Origin: Eubacterium aggregans
GTDB taxonomy: Bacteria > Bacillota > Clostridia > Eubacteriales > Eubacteriaceae
Direction of reading: 5' to 3'
NCBI RefSeq assembly: GCF_900107815.1
Contig: NZ_FNRK01000010.1
Location: 1 to 64,000, forward strand
DNA length: 64,000 nucleotides
The notes under the pieces are model-generated. The model saw only the letters and a program-made list of their open reading frames with translations. It did no database searches and was not told the DNA's origin. Positions within the stretch are counted from its first letter, which is position 1, and each line of letters starts with the position of its first letter. The position numbers and the translations under genes were made by a program. Positions 1-14,629 of this stretch are shown here, one piece after another.

Positions 1-221
1 GGAAAAGCCGCTGGGCGGATAATATCATGATTGAACGGTGGTTCCGCAGCTTTAAGTATGAGGAAGCCTACTTGACCCAATACAATAATATCAGAGAAGC
101 GCGGGTCGCCATCGGACACTACATCCATACCTATAATTTTGAGCGGTGCCACTCCTCCTTGGATTATAAAAGACCTGCTGAATGTTACTACCCTGCCATG
201 CTTCTGCCTTATGTTGTTTGA
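1..221 (+). pseudogene. IS3-family transposase OrfB, C-terminal part (cut by window edge)
   Basis: The open frame runs in from the left edge; reading back from the first ATG gives RWADNIMIERWFRSFKYEE, the end of the DDE integrase core of IS3/IS150-type transposases, with the last catalytic Glu in the IERWFRS segment. The characteristic tail (HYIHTYNFERCHSSLDYKRPAE) follows and the protein ends normally. Only about 70 residues are inside the window, so whether the complete element is intact cannot be judged. It marks the start of an AT-rich accessory patch. Confidence 0.85.
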
Positions 222-296
222 TTTATTTAGCCGTATCAAGATCTCATTTGTTTGCCTTCCCACACCTTACTAACACACCTGCCTATTATTCATTAT

Positions 297-313
297 AAAT
301 CCTTCGGATTTTT
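297..313 (+). terminator. Small hairpin terminator after the IS3 transposase
   Basis: AAATCC, loop TTC, GGATTT followed by further T residues. It lies 76 bases after the transposase stop and probably ends its transcript; the stem is short and AT-rich. Confidence 0.4.
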
Positions 314-636
314 GTCTTGACAAGCGCACCATTATATTACACCCCTATATGTTAGTATTTCAAAGATGGTAGAGGTACTACGTGTTGGGAATAATACTCA
401 TTTAGATGATGAGTTTCTTGAATTTAAAAAAAGCCTAAAAAATCTGACTGATATTTTAGAATGTGTGTGAATCTTAAATAAAGTCATTTCTGTCAATGTT
501 TAAACAATAAAATATTATTTTTGAACAAGTGCTCTTGGATGGAGCAAATAGTTGGTGTATAGTTAAAACATCGGCTAAAGTAGGAAAGAAAACTGATGTT
601 TGTTTGGGTTTTAAGGAAAGTATTAAAACCTGAGAG
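314..636. other. AT-rich stretch without a supported gene
   Basis: Only a 34-codon frame (366-470, MVEVLRVGNN start) can be read here. It has no clear ribosome binding site and no recognisable family; it may be a decayed remnant. A terminator closes the stretch, which suggests that some plus-strand transcript ends here. Confidence 0.4.
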
Positions 637-659
637 GCGCTGAATTCAGCGCTTTTTTT
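637..659 (+). terminator. Rho-independent terminator
   Basis: Perfect palindrome GCGCTGAATTCAGCGC followed by seven T residues. On the minus strand the hairpin has no U-run after it, so it acts on plus-strand transcripts. Confidence 0.75.
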
Positions 660-662
660 ATT

Positions 663-1250
663 TTAAGATAAAAAATCGAGTTGTTCGTATTTTTCAAGGC
701 AGTTTTTTTCCAAAAGATATGGTTCTCCATACAGCAATTCATGGGCAGCGTTAATATCAAAGAGCCATTGATCGGTCTGTGAATTGGGAAGGATAACAGG
801 CATACGATTATGAACTGAAGCTGGTGTTCCTGCGGCAGGTCGGGTTAAAACAACAAAATGAAAAAAGTCATCGTCCACAGGATGAAAAATACCACAAAGA
901 TAGGCATCCGCAACTTTGGGTGAAAATAAGTAAAGATTTTTTTTGAAATCCCACTCATAAAAGCCAGCCATCGGTAGAAGACATCGTCGATATTTAAAAT
1001 CCGATGAAAAAATCGGCTTTTTTTGAATTGTTTCGCTTCTTGCATTAATGATTAATCCAGAGGGTGTGGTTGATTGATATCCCCAGCGCATGAGAACGGT
1101 TTTTTTGACACCCCCTTGTAGAATCAAACCCAGAGTAAGATCCTTGGGATGAATATCTCCTTCATGGATTGGGATGTTGTGCCGCTGCGAATCATCTAAA
1201 AGGGTCTTTAATTCAGGAATTGTCGTTCTAAAGATATATCTGCTGCACAT
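663..1250 (-). CDS. SRAP-domain abasic-site protein (YedK/HMCES family)
   Basis: The family covalently traps abasic sites in single-stranded DNA through a thiazolidine link to the N-terminal Cys exposed after Met removal. I place the start at 1250 because this gives the obligatory MCSRY N terminus (Cys2) and has an AGAAAGGATG ribosome site; a start 27 bases upstream would bury the Cys. Other family residues are visible: Asn69 in NARSET, Glu99 in AGFYEW and His147 in VHNRMPV. At 195 residues it is a slightly short but complete SRAP protein. It stands alone between IS debris and a tRNA, so it may have come with the accessory patch. Confidence 0.93.
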   Translation of the reverse strand: MCSRYIFRTTIPELKTLLDDSQRHNIPIHEGDIHPKDLTLGLILQGGVKKTVLMRWGYQSTTPSGLIINARSETIQKKPIFSSDFKYRRCLLPMAGFYEWDFKKNLYLFSPKVADAYLCGIFHPVDDDFFHFVVLTRPAAGTPASVHNRMPVILPNSQTDQWLFDINAAHELLYGEPYLLEKNCLEKYEQLDFLS

Positions 1251-1325
1251 ACTGACATCCTTTCTGAATAAAAACATCCACGTAAAAAAGCCTCTACCAT
1301 GTGATAGAGACCCATATTTTCAAAA

Positions 1326-1410
1326 TGGTGCGGATGAAGGGATTCGAACCCCCACATCGAAAGATACTAGATCCTAAATCTAGCGCGTCTGCCAGTTCCG
1401 CCACATCCGC
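1326..1410 (-). tRNA. tRNA-Leu (anticodon UAG)
   Basis: Minus-strand cloverleaf with acceptor GCGGATG/CATCCGC, discriminator A, encoded CCA, long class II variable arm, and anticodon stem CTAGA/TCTAG with loop TTTAGGA, giving TAG. The T arm reads GGGGGTTCGAATCCC. Confidence 0.97.
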
Positions 1411-1511
1411 AGGACTTGTCTGAAAGGTCTTATCTATGCGGTTTTCATGGTTATCCCAATCAAAATCTAGATGCTAGAGCTTTGAAGACATTAATTTTTC
1501 GAATTATTTGC

Positions 1512-1540
1512 ATTATACCTTTTTTATTAAAAATTGTCAA
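1512..1540 (-). promoter_or_regulatory. Sigma-70-type promoter of tRNA-Leu
   Basis: On the minus strand TTGACA (1540-1535), 17-base spacer, TATAAT (1517-1512), about 100 bases upstream of the mature tRNA. Both hexamers match consensus perfectly. Confidence 0.8.
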
Positions 1541-1749
1541 TTAAATTGTAAAATCACTGTAGAATTTCAGTTTTTTCATTATAAGATTTAAGATTTTATT
1601 TGAATTATCCATAAATTCTCACATCCATTATTTTATGCGCAAGCAATTCATGTATAATGTCACCATAGAGGTGGATAATGCCACAGAGTGAAAATATCAT
1701 TTAATAAATCTATCTCAAATTTGTTTATAAAAAATTAAGAGGGAATACA
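1541..1749. other. AT-rich spacer upstream of the cat remnant
   Basis: No gene is visible. A TATAAT at about 1652 could serve as the -10 for the downstream cat gene, without a convincing -35. Base composition is clearly more AT-rich than the housekeeping genes to the right. Confidence 0.4.
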
Positions 1750-2390
1750 ATGGGATTTAATATAATAAAGCAAAATGAATGGAATCGAAAAAATACATAC
1801 AATGAATTTTTCAATAATTCGCCTTGTACGTATAGTATGACTGTAAATATTGATATAACATCTCTTTATAAAACGGCTAGATGCCATAACTTAAAGTTAT
1901 TTCCAACAATTTTATTTGGACTTTCTCATATTGTGAATTCAGAAAGAGCCTTTCGAATGGATTTGGATGGGAATGGTCAACTTGGTTATTATGATGTGAG
2001 CAATCCTTACTATACTATTTTTCATAATGAAACTGAAACTTTTACCAATGTCTGGACAGAGTATACTCCTGACTATATTGCTTTCATAGAAAATTATAAT
2101 CAAGATATGTTGAAATATAAGAATGATTGCATAAATTCTAAAACCACTTTAGGTACAAATCTTTTAATGTTTCCTGTATCCCTTGGACTAGTTTCACAGG
2201 ATTTAATTTGAATTTGCAGAAGGGATACGACTATTTTCCGCCAATCTTTACCATTGGAAAGTTTTACAAAGAAGGGAAAAAATATATTCTTCCTCTAGCA
2301 GTACAAGTTCATCATGCTGTTTGTGATGGGTTTCACACGGCGAAATTTGTAAATGAATTTCAAAAATGGGCAACTACATTTGGAATATGA
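1750..2390 (+). pseudogene. cat: Chloramphenicol acetyltransferase, frameshifted
   Basis: Type A CAT (trimeric acetyl-CoA:chloramphenicol O-acetyltransferase) split over two frames. The first frame, 1750-2211, begins MGFNIIKQNEWNRK and carries the CTYSMTVNIDIT and NPYYTIFH segments typical of the family. The second frame carries PWTSFTGFNLN and the catalytic QVHHAVCDGFH motif. Reading changes frame near 2180, where gtatc runs directly into ccttgg; one base, or a small number not divisible by three, appears to be lost compared with the family, giving a premature stop at 2211. The joined length (about 213 residues) fits a full CAT. The gene sits in the AT-rich accessory patch. It is non-functional as read, unless a sequencing error or recoding is involved. 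Confidence 0.88.
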
Positions 2391-2559
2391 ATTTATTGAA
2401 AACAATTTACTATATTACGAGAGGAAACAAAATACAATTGCTAGAATGGCTTTTGTGAAGTACGGATATAGGTAGTCGGTGCAGTTATTACCAAAATGCA
2501 TATTTAAAATGGAAAGCTTAAAAAAAAATAAAATAGTTCTTAAAAATATATAAAAACAC

Positions 2560-2588
2560 TTGCAAAAATGATGGGTATCAGCTAATAT
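2560..2588 (+). promoter_or_regulatory. Promoter of groESL
   Basis: TTGCAA (2560-2565), 17-base spacer, TATAAT-like TAATAT (2583-2588), immediately upstream of the CIRCE operator, as usual for class I heat-shock operons. Confidence 0.75.
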
Positions 2589-2592
2589 TATG

Positions 2593-2619
2593 TTAGCACT
2601 CAGAGATAGCGAGTGCTAA
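2593..2619 (+). promoter_or_regulatory. CIRCE operator (HrcA binding site)
   Basis: TTAGCACTC, nine-base spacer, GAGTGCTAA: a perfect CIRCE inverted repeat just after the -10 element. HrcA repressor, itself re-folded by GroEL, should control groES-groEL here. Confidence 0.97.
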
Positions 2620-2651
2620 TAATAACTCAAAATATAATGGAGGCGTTGATA

Positions 2652-4599
<1,948 letters not shown>

Positions 4600-4631
4600 C
4601 GCAAACTAAAGCCGTGCAAAGATAAAAAACA

Positions 4632-4678
4632 TGCAGTTCTGACAGAAAGCTCGCTTTCTGTCAGGGCTGTATTTTTTT
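4632..4678 (+). terminator. Terminator of groESL
   Basis: Stem CTGACAGAAAGC / GCTTTCTGTCAG with a two-base loop, extended by GCAG/CTG outer pairs and followed by a run of seven T residues. Confidence 0.85.
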
Positions 4679-4681
4679 AGC

Positions 4682-4860
4682 TTCAGAGGGCGCAGCTCGA
4701 TATGAGCATAGGGCGCAAAGCGCCCGGAGCGAATACACGGCTTTACAATTCTCCCAAAAACAAAAAGGTAGCGAGGATCAAGAGCGAAGCGACTTGATCC
4801 AGCATACAGCCCCCAAAGTAGCGAGGACCAGGTGCAACGCACCGAGGTCCAGCCTACCTC
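4682..4860. repeat. Tandem hairpin repeat region downstream of groEL
   Basis: Two 40-base units at 4768-4807 and 4818-4857, spaced exactly 50 bases apart, share the flanks GTAGCGAGGA and TCCAGC.TAC. Each folds as GTA/TAC, an internal loop GCGA/AGC, and a longer stem. The stem sequences differ (GGATCAAG/CTTGATCC versus GGACC..GGTGC/GCACC..GGTCC) while pairing is preserved. Two further hairpins (GCTCgatatGAGC near 4693 and GGGCGCaaaGCGCCC near 4710) precede them. No coding frame with family resemblance exists here. It is either a family of extragenic palindromic repeats or a structured RNA. Confidence 0.55.
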
Positions 4861-5002
4861 TCACTCCTTTCACACAATTTCCCCACATCCCCAAAAGAAA
4901 ACACTAAACTCTTAAAGGACTTTGTGTTAAAATAAACCGTGAATAACTAAAGATAACCGAATTAATTAATTTCCATAAGCATACAAAGGAAAGGAGCATC
5001 TG

Positions 5003-7240
5003 ATGAAGAAGAATTGTTGTGAAAAATGTGGTAAGGAATTGGGGTTTTTAGGACGAAAACACACCATCAATAATGACCGCATCGAGATTCATTACGATTC
5101 CCTTTGCAGTGATTGTTATCAGGTCATCAAAGGTGGCATCAATCAAATTGAGACGATGTACCAGCGCATGATTCAGAAGTTGAAGAAGGACTATGGCTTT
5201 GATAACATGGCATCGGTGGATATTGATACCTTGATCTTTTTGGCCGTCGAAGCCGTGATGGCGGTTGAGCCAAATTATGATGATGTGGGGACGTACTTAA
5301 ATCAGACCATCATCAATCGGACTAGTCGGTCAGTCAACCCTATGGAAGATATGGCAAAGATTGTGGAACGCATTATTGATTACGGCTTTTCCCTTAACAA
5401 GAAAAATGCTCAGCTTGTTGATTTCCATGGCTATTTCATGCGGACGACCACCTATTTAGAGCAAATCGGGATGAACAGCAGTGATGATATTCCAAGATCC
5501 TATCATTACCTTTTTTTAAGTTGTCGAGGAATGATCGCAAAAAATATGGAAACCGGGCGGGTTTTATCCATTCCGGTTGAAGAGGACATGGAGGTGGAAT
5601 ACACCTTGCGTCAAGAAAATGGGGTGTTAGAAATCTTCCTGCGCAATGTCTTTTACCTGGAGGATGCCAATAAAAATCTGGTACTCTCAGCAGTGGATGA
5701 GGAACAGGTTAAAACGATCCGACGCATTTTAGATCAGTTTAATGAAGTGGCTAATCGCCGGAAGGATCGGCGGAAGCGCGATACCATGACTATTATTAAG
5801 CGCAATGTTTTTCGGGATTTAAGCAAGGTTCAGCCGGAAACTAAAACCGAGGATATCGCCCTGGATTGTATTCTGCTTTGCGTGGTTAAAAATCTGATGA
5901 ACGATCCAGAAGGACGGAAATCGGAACTCTACGATCCCCAAGGCCTGGCCATTGAATTGCTGGAAGAAAACTTTGAAATCAATCTTAGGCTTTTGGGCCT
6001 GAATACCCGGGAGGATATTTTAGATTTTCTTACTAAAAATACCCTATTAGCCGAAGGCTTCAATGTTCGATATGAGGATGCCAATGAAAAGGCCTGGGCC
6101 TTCTTCACAACAAAGGGTTATATCCTGTGTTTCACAAAGACCCGGAAATTCATTTATATCTTTGAGGATCAATTCCCCAACGATATCTACTATCCCTGTA
6201 ATGATCTCATTTATAAGGGGTATCGCTTCCTTCAGTTGGCGGAAAACCAGGAATCGGCTGAAGGCTCCGGGGATTACCGGACCTTTGACGGCATGATTTT
6301 CTACAGTGAAAATATTGAGCTCATGGGGAGAATGAATCGATTCTTCAGCTTGAATAATATCTTTTATGTGATGGACAAATACATTGAAGCGGAAACCCAG
6401 GTTTATCGGGATCGGGATAGCCTCATGGAAGTCAAGCGGGTGACGGACCGCCTCTTTGGTGATTTTAGCTATCTGCCCTTCTGTCAATACGATGAGTGGG
6501 CCGCCATCCGTGAGAAAATGAAGGAGGATGATTTCCTCCTGTCCCAGCTCATTGATGAAAAAACCGGTGGAAGGGATCGTCATCCTACGGGGGACACCAC
6601 CTATACCATTCGGATTATGGATGCCTTTAACCGAGGGGCCCGGGAACTCAATAATGCCTTAAAATTTGGGGATCTGAGTGTGGCCAAGGGAATCCTTTGG
6701 GGATATTTCAATGAATCCCTGGTGGACACCTTATCCAGAGAATGGGTCCGTGTGGCAGGGGATATCGTCAGAGAAGGGGATTCCCTGGAGGATGCCTTTT
6801 CAAAATACTTTAACATGGCCGACATTGAGTCGGACAAGGCCTACTATCTGGGGTTATTCATTTATTACCTGATGGATAAGATGGTCTTACCGGCAGATGA
6901 TTTTCTGGAAAACTACGAACGCTGTGTCCCAGTTTATAAGAATTTAGGCAAACGTATCCTGGAGGAGGAAGAAGAACCGGCCCCGGATTTGGAGTTTGTC
7001 AAAAAAGAGGATATTCAAGCTCCTGGGACAGTATCTGAGGACCCAAAGGAAGTAGTGGCAGAGGAAGCAGCCTCTGATATTGGAGAGGATGAGCCTGCTG
7101 CGGACACCGCCTTGGAAGATGAGGGATTGAAGGACCCGGCTGAAATCCTGGCTGAAAAAGCAGCGGCTGAGGCTCGGGTAGAAAAGCCCATCCGTCGCGT
7201 CATTGATGATGCCGCATCCCAGGAAAGCGAAGAATCCTGA
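5003..7240 (+). CDS. Uncharacterised zinc-ribbon protein coupled to a two-component system
   Basis: 745 residues; I do not recognise the family. The N terminus has a zinc-ribbon pattern, Cys6-x2-Cys9 and Cys35-x2-Cys38. The long middle (about 50-660) is soluble-looking, with no signal peptide or membrane segment, and has alternating helical and beta stretches without a known catalytic motif. The last 85 residues are a low-complexity Glu/Ala/Pro-rich tail. The start has a good AAAGGAG site. The stop overlaps the start of the response regulator gene (TGATG), so the two are probably translated together; it may be an accessory or output partner of the signalling pair, but that is inference from position only. 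Confidence 0.75.
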   Translation: MKKNCCEKCGKELGFLGRKHTINNDRIEIHYDSLCSDCYQVIKGGINQIETMYQRMIQKLKKDYGFDNMASVDIDTLIFLAVEAVMAVEPNYDDVGTYLNQTIINRTSRSVNPMEDMAKIVERIIDYGFSLNKKNAQLVDFHGYFMRTTTYLEQIGMNSSDDIPRSYHYLFLSCRGMIAKNMETGRVLSIPVEEDMEVEYTLRQENGVLEIFLRNVFYLEDANKNLVLSAVDEEQVKTIRRILDQFNEVANRRKDRRKRDTMTIIKRNVFRDLSKVQPETKTEDIALDCILLCVVKNLMNDPEGRKSELYDPQGLAIELLEENFEINLRLLGLNTREDILDFLTKNTLLAEGFNVRYEDANEKAWAFFTTKGYILCFTKTRKFIYIFEDQFPNDIYYPCNDLIYKGYRFLQLAENQESAEGSGDYRTFDGMIFYSENIELMGRMNRFFSLNNIFYVMDKYIEAETQVYRDRDSLMEVKRVTDRLFGDFSYLPFCQYDEWAAIREKMKEDDFLLSQLIDEKTGGRDRHPTGDTTYTIRIMDAFNRGARELNNALKFGDLSVAKGILWGYFNESLVDTLSREWVRVAGDIVREGDSLEDAFSKYFNMADIESDKAYYLGLFIYYLMDKMVLPADDFLENYERCVPVYKNLGKRILEEEEEPAPDLEFVKKEDIQAPGTVSEDPKEVVAEEAASDIGEDEPAADTALEDEGLKDPAEILAEKAAAEARVEKPIRRVIDDAASQESEES

Positions 7241-7926
7241 TGCGGGTATTATTAGTAGAAGATGAAGTATCCCTGGCCTCGGCCATTGGAAAAATCTTCG
7301 AGAAAAACAAGATCCTAGTGGATGTGGTCAATGATGGCATTGAGGGCAAGCTTTTGTCTGATAATGACGTCTATGATGTGATTATTTTAGATATCATGCT
7401 TCCGGGGATGAGTGGATTAGAAATTTTGCAGCATATCCGTTCCCAGGGGAAAAACGTCCCCGTCCTGCTGTTAACCGCAAAGGATAGTACAGCAGACAAG
7501 GTGGCTGGCCTCAATATGGGGGCAGACGATTATCTGGTAAAGCCCTTTGTGACTGATGAGCTCATTGCCAGGGTACGTGCCCTGGGACGGCGGCCCTGGG
7601 ATGTCTACTCCGACAGTGTGTTGACCTATGCGGATCTGGCCCTGAATATCAACAATGGGGAGCTGACCATTGGGACCAAGCCGGTGCGCCTGACTTCCAA
7701 GGAGGCCCAGCTCATGGAGATGTTCATCCGAAATCCAGGTATAACGATTTCCAAGGAACAAATCCTCGATCGGATATGGGGGATTGAAAGCAACGCCATG
7801 GATAATTCCGTGGAGATCTATGTCCATTATCTGCGAAAGAAGATGAAGGATTCCCGGACCATCATAAAAACCATCCGAGGTCTGGGATACGTATTAAAGG
7901 AACCGGACAATGACCGGCCTCAATAA
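7240..7926 (+). CDS. OmpR/PhoB-family response regulator
   Basis: 228 residues. The receiver domain (1-115) has acidic residues Glu7-Asp8, phospho-acceptor Asp51 in ILDIMLPG, Thr79 and Lys101 in LVKPF. The C-terminal winged-helix DNA-binding domain (about 128-225) contains RLTSKEAQLMEMF and KTIRGLGYVL. It overlaps the preceding zinc-ribbon gene by one base and the histidine kinase gene by 17 bases, so the pair is co-translated. Target genes cannot be told from the sequence; the downstream alcohol dehydrogenase is an operon member. Confidence 0.96.
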   Translation: MRVLLVEDEVSLASAIGKIFEKNKILVDVVNDGIEGKLLSDNDVYDVIILDIMLPGMSGLEILQHIRSQGKNVPVLLLTAKDSTADKVAGLNMGADDYLVKPFVTDELIARVRALGRRPWDVYSDSVLTYADLALNINNGELTIGTKPVRLTSKEAQLMEMFIRNPGITISKEQILDRIWGIESNAMDNSVEIYVHYLRKKMKDSRTIIKTIRGLGYVLKEPDNDRPQ

Positions 7927-9256
7927 ACTGCGCATGAATCTGACGGTGATGAATACCATAGTCCTATTGGGATTATCGGTGTTCATCGCTGTCGTGCTTT
8001 ATGCCACCATCAGCCTAAATCGGGATTCGGATATCAATAACAGCTTGGAAATTTATTGCGCCCAGCTGGCTGGTAATTTGGATTATTTAGAATCGGAGGA
8101 TCCGGAGTCGCCGGAGCTGGAAGAGGATCGGGTGAATTTTCAGGCTTTTTTAGAAGGCTTGAACAAAAATAACGTAACGTACATGGTTTGGAATGAGAAT
8201 TTTGAAGCGGTTTCAGCATCAACTCATTTGAATATTGATCCCCAGGAGCTAAAAAATTTGATACTCCGGTACGTGGCGGAGAAGCAAAGCAAATACTGGG
8301 TGGCAAATTACCGTACGGATACCCAAAACCTAAAGGTTTGTACCTACACCATTATTGGGAAGGACGGTGGTTTAAAAACCTTTCAGGTGATTAAAGATAT
8401 GTCCAGTGAATCCAGTGTGCTGGCCAATGCCGTCAATATCATGTCCATTGTGGTCATTATTGGGGCGGTAGCCTCGGGGTTGTGTGGCTATTTCTTATCG
8501 GGACGCTCCCTTGTCCCCATCAAAAAAGGGATGGAGCACCAGCAGGAGTTTCTGGCGGATGCCTCCCATGAGCTAAGAACCCCCATTGCCGTTATCCAAA
8601 CGAATTTAGAGGTTGTACGGGGAGACGGGGAGGAAAGCGTTAATAGTCAGATGGAGTGGCTGAATAATGCCTACGACGAGACCAAACGAATGCACCGTAT
8701 CGTAGAGGATCTGATGTTTCTGGCACGGGCAGATGCAGGGGAGGTCCATATTGAGGATTCAGAGGTCGATCTTGGATTCTTGTGCTGTGAGGTCGCAGAA
8801 CGAATGCTGACAGTAGCCGCAGGGAAGCAGATCAATCTTTTGGTGGACGTCCCTGATACCCCATTAACGGTCTTTGGCGACGAAAGCCAACTCACCCAGC
8901 TGTTGGTGATTTTAATTGATAATGCCATCAAATATAGTGAATCCGGTACTTACATTACAGTGAGTGCTGAAAAGGCTGGAACCATGGTGGTGATGAAGGT
9001 GGTGGATCAGGGGATTGGTATCCCGGAAGCCGATTTAAAAAAAGTATTCCAGCGGTTTTACCGTGTGGATAAAGCCCGCTCCCGGGAAGAAGGTGGAACG
9101 GGACTGGGTTTGTCCATTGCCCAGTGGATTGTAGAGCGACATCGGGGCGTCATTGATGCCAGTAGTGAAGAAGGTCGGGGAACGACGATGGTGGTGAAGT
9201 TTACCGCTTACTCTTCAACAGATAAGGAGGCTAGTTGTGAAAGAACTGAAGTTTAA
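7910..9256 (+). CDS. Sensor histidine kinase
   Basis: Membrane sensor of 448 residues. TM1 is at about 12-33, followed by an extracytoplasmic sensor region (34-172) and TM2 at about 175-197. Next come a short linker, the HisKA dimerisation domain with phospho-accepting His220 in the H-box DASHELRTP, and the HATPase domain with N box LIDNAIKYS, G1 DQGIGIP and G2 GGTGLGLSI. It is the cognate partner of the overlapping OmpR-type regulator. The external domain is small and of no recognised type, so the signal is unknown. Confidence 0.95.
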   Translation: MTGLNKLRMNLTVMNTIVLLGLSVFIAVVLYATISLNRDSDINNSLEIYCAQLAGNLDYLESEDPESPELEEDRVNFQAFLEGLNKNNVTYMVWNENFEAVSASTHLNIDPQELKNLILRYVAEKQSKYWVANYRTDTQNLKVCTYTIIGKDGGLKTFQVIKDMSSESSVLANAVNIMSIVVIIGAVASGLCGYFLSGRSLVPIKKGMEHQQEFLADASHELRTPIAVIQTNLEVVRGDGEESVNSQMEWLNNAYDETKRMHRIVEDLMFLARADAGEVHIEDSEVDLGFLCCEVAERMLTVAAGKQINLLVDVPDTPLTVFGDESQLTQLLVILIDNAIKYSESGTYITVSAEKAGTMVVMKVVDQGIGIPEADLKKVFQRFYRVDKARSREEGGTGLGLSIAQWIVERHRGVIDASSEEGRGTTMVVKFTAYSSTDKEASCERTEV

Positions 9257-10381
9257 TGGGAATAAAATGATTATTGGTCCAGGGTCCATTCAGGCGATTG
9301 AAGGTATCGAAGGCCAGCGCTTTTCCATTATCACCGGAAAGCGGGCCATGTTCGATAATGGAACCATTGATGGAATTACGGGGATTTTAAAGGCCCAGGG
9401 AAAAGCCTACGATGTGTATTCAGGCATTGGGGCTAACCCCACGGTGGCTGAGGTCGAGGAGGGGGCAAAGCGTCTGAAGGCCTTTGATCCTGATGTCGTG
9501 CTGGCAGTAGGTGGTGGCTCGGCCATCGATGCTGCCAAGGTGATGACCCTTCTGTGTGAGTATAAAACCTTAACCATAGAGGAAATTCGAAATGGCAAGG
9601 CCCCGGAGGCCCGCCGGAAGATAACCTTAGTGGCCGCGCCCTCAACATCGGGGACAGCCAGCGAGGTCACCCGGGCGGCGGTTGTGACCTTTGAAGATGA
9701 AAACATCAAGGTGGGCTTAAAAACCCTGGCCTTCATTCCGGATATTGCCATTCTGGATGGAAATCTGACCCTATCTATGCCAAAGAGCGTTGTTGCAGAA
9801 ACGGGGATGGACGCCCTGACCCACGCTCTGGAAAGCTACATTAACCCTAACGCCGATGATTTCTGTAAGCCCATTAGCCGGGCGGCGGCGGAAGGTTTGT
9901 TTAAATGGCTGCCCCTCTCCTTCCAGGATGGGGATATCAAAAGCCGTCAAAAGGTCCACGATTTCCAGAGTCTGGCGGGAATGTCCTTCCAAAATGCTGG
10001 CTTGGGAATGAGCCATGGGATCGCCCATGCCTTTGGGGGAACCTTTGGTACCGGCCATGGTTTGCTGAATGCCATCGCTTTACCCGTGATCTTAGCCTAT
10101 AATGCCCAGGATCCCCAGGTCAAAGCGGATCTTGATGCATTGGGACAAATCATTGGCGGGGATGTGATCCAGGAGATCCATCGTTTAAATGCCATTTTTG
10201 AAATACCCCAAACTTTTAAGGAAGCGGGAATCACAGAAGAAGAATTTGTTAAACACTACGACGGCTTGTTGGCAGGGTCCCTTAAGGGTTCTACCGCCAG
10301 AAACCCCATTCCCATGGATGAAAAGACCATGGATGGTGTGTTAAAGCAATTGTATTACGGAACAGAAAGAACAGAGGTAGA

Positions 10382-10385
<4 letters not shown>
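9237..10385 (+). CDS. Iron-containing alcohol dehydrogenase (group III)
   Basis: NAD(P)H-dependent alcohol/aldehyde oxidoreductase of 382 residues. The nucleotide-binding GGGSAIDAAK lies at about 92-101. Predicted metal ligands are Asp192 and His196 (MDALTHALESY), His260 (GMSHGIAHAFG) and His274 (GTGHGLLNA). It starts with GTG at 9237, 5 bases after AAGGAGG, inside the last codons of the kinase gene; the stop overlaps the pcrA start. Substrate is undetermined; butanol/ethanol-type dehydrogenases are closest in motif. Confidence 0.94.
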
Positions 10386-14588
<4,203 letters not shown>

Positions 14589-14629
14589 GCCCAGGACTTT
14601 GACCAGGGCTTAGAAGGGAGGATGGCAGG

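Noticed and set aside
366-470. 34-codon frame in the IS-flanking stretch
   Set aside because: No ribosome site, no recognisable family and decayed surroundings; noted as spacer only.
4768-4857. CRISPR-like array from the 50-base periodic units
   Set aside because: Only two units, each an internally paired hairpin with diverging stems and a ten-base gap instead of spacers; no cas genes.
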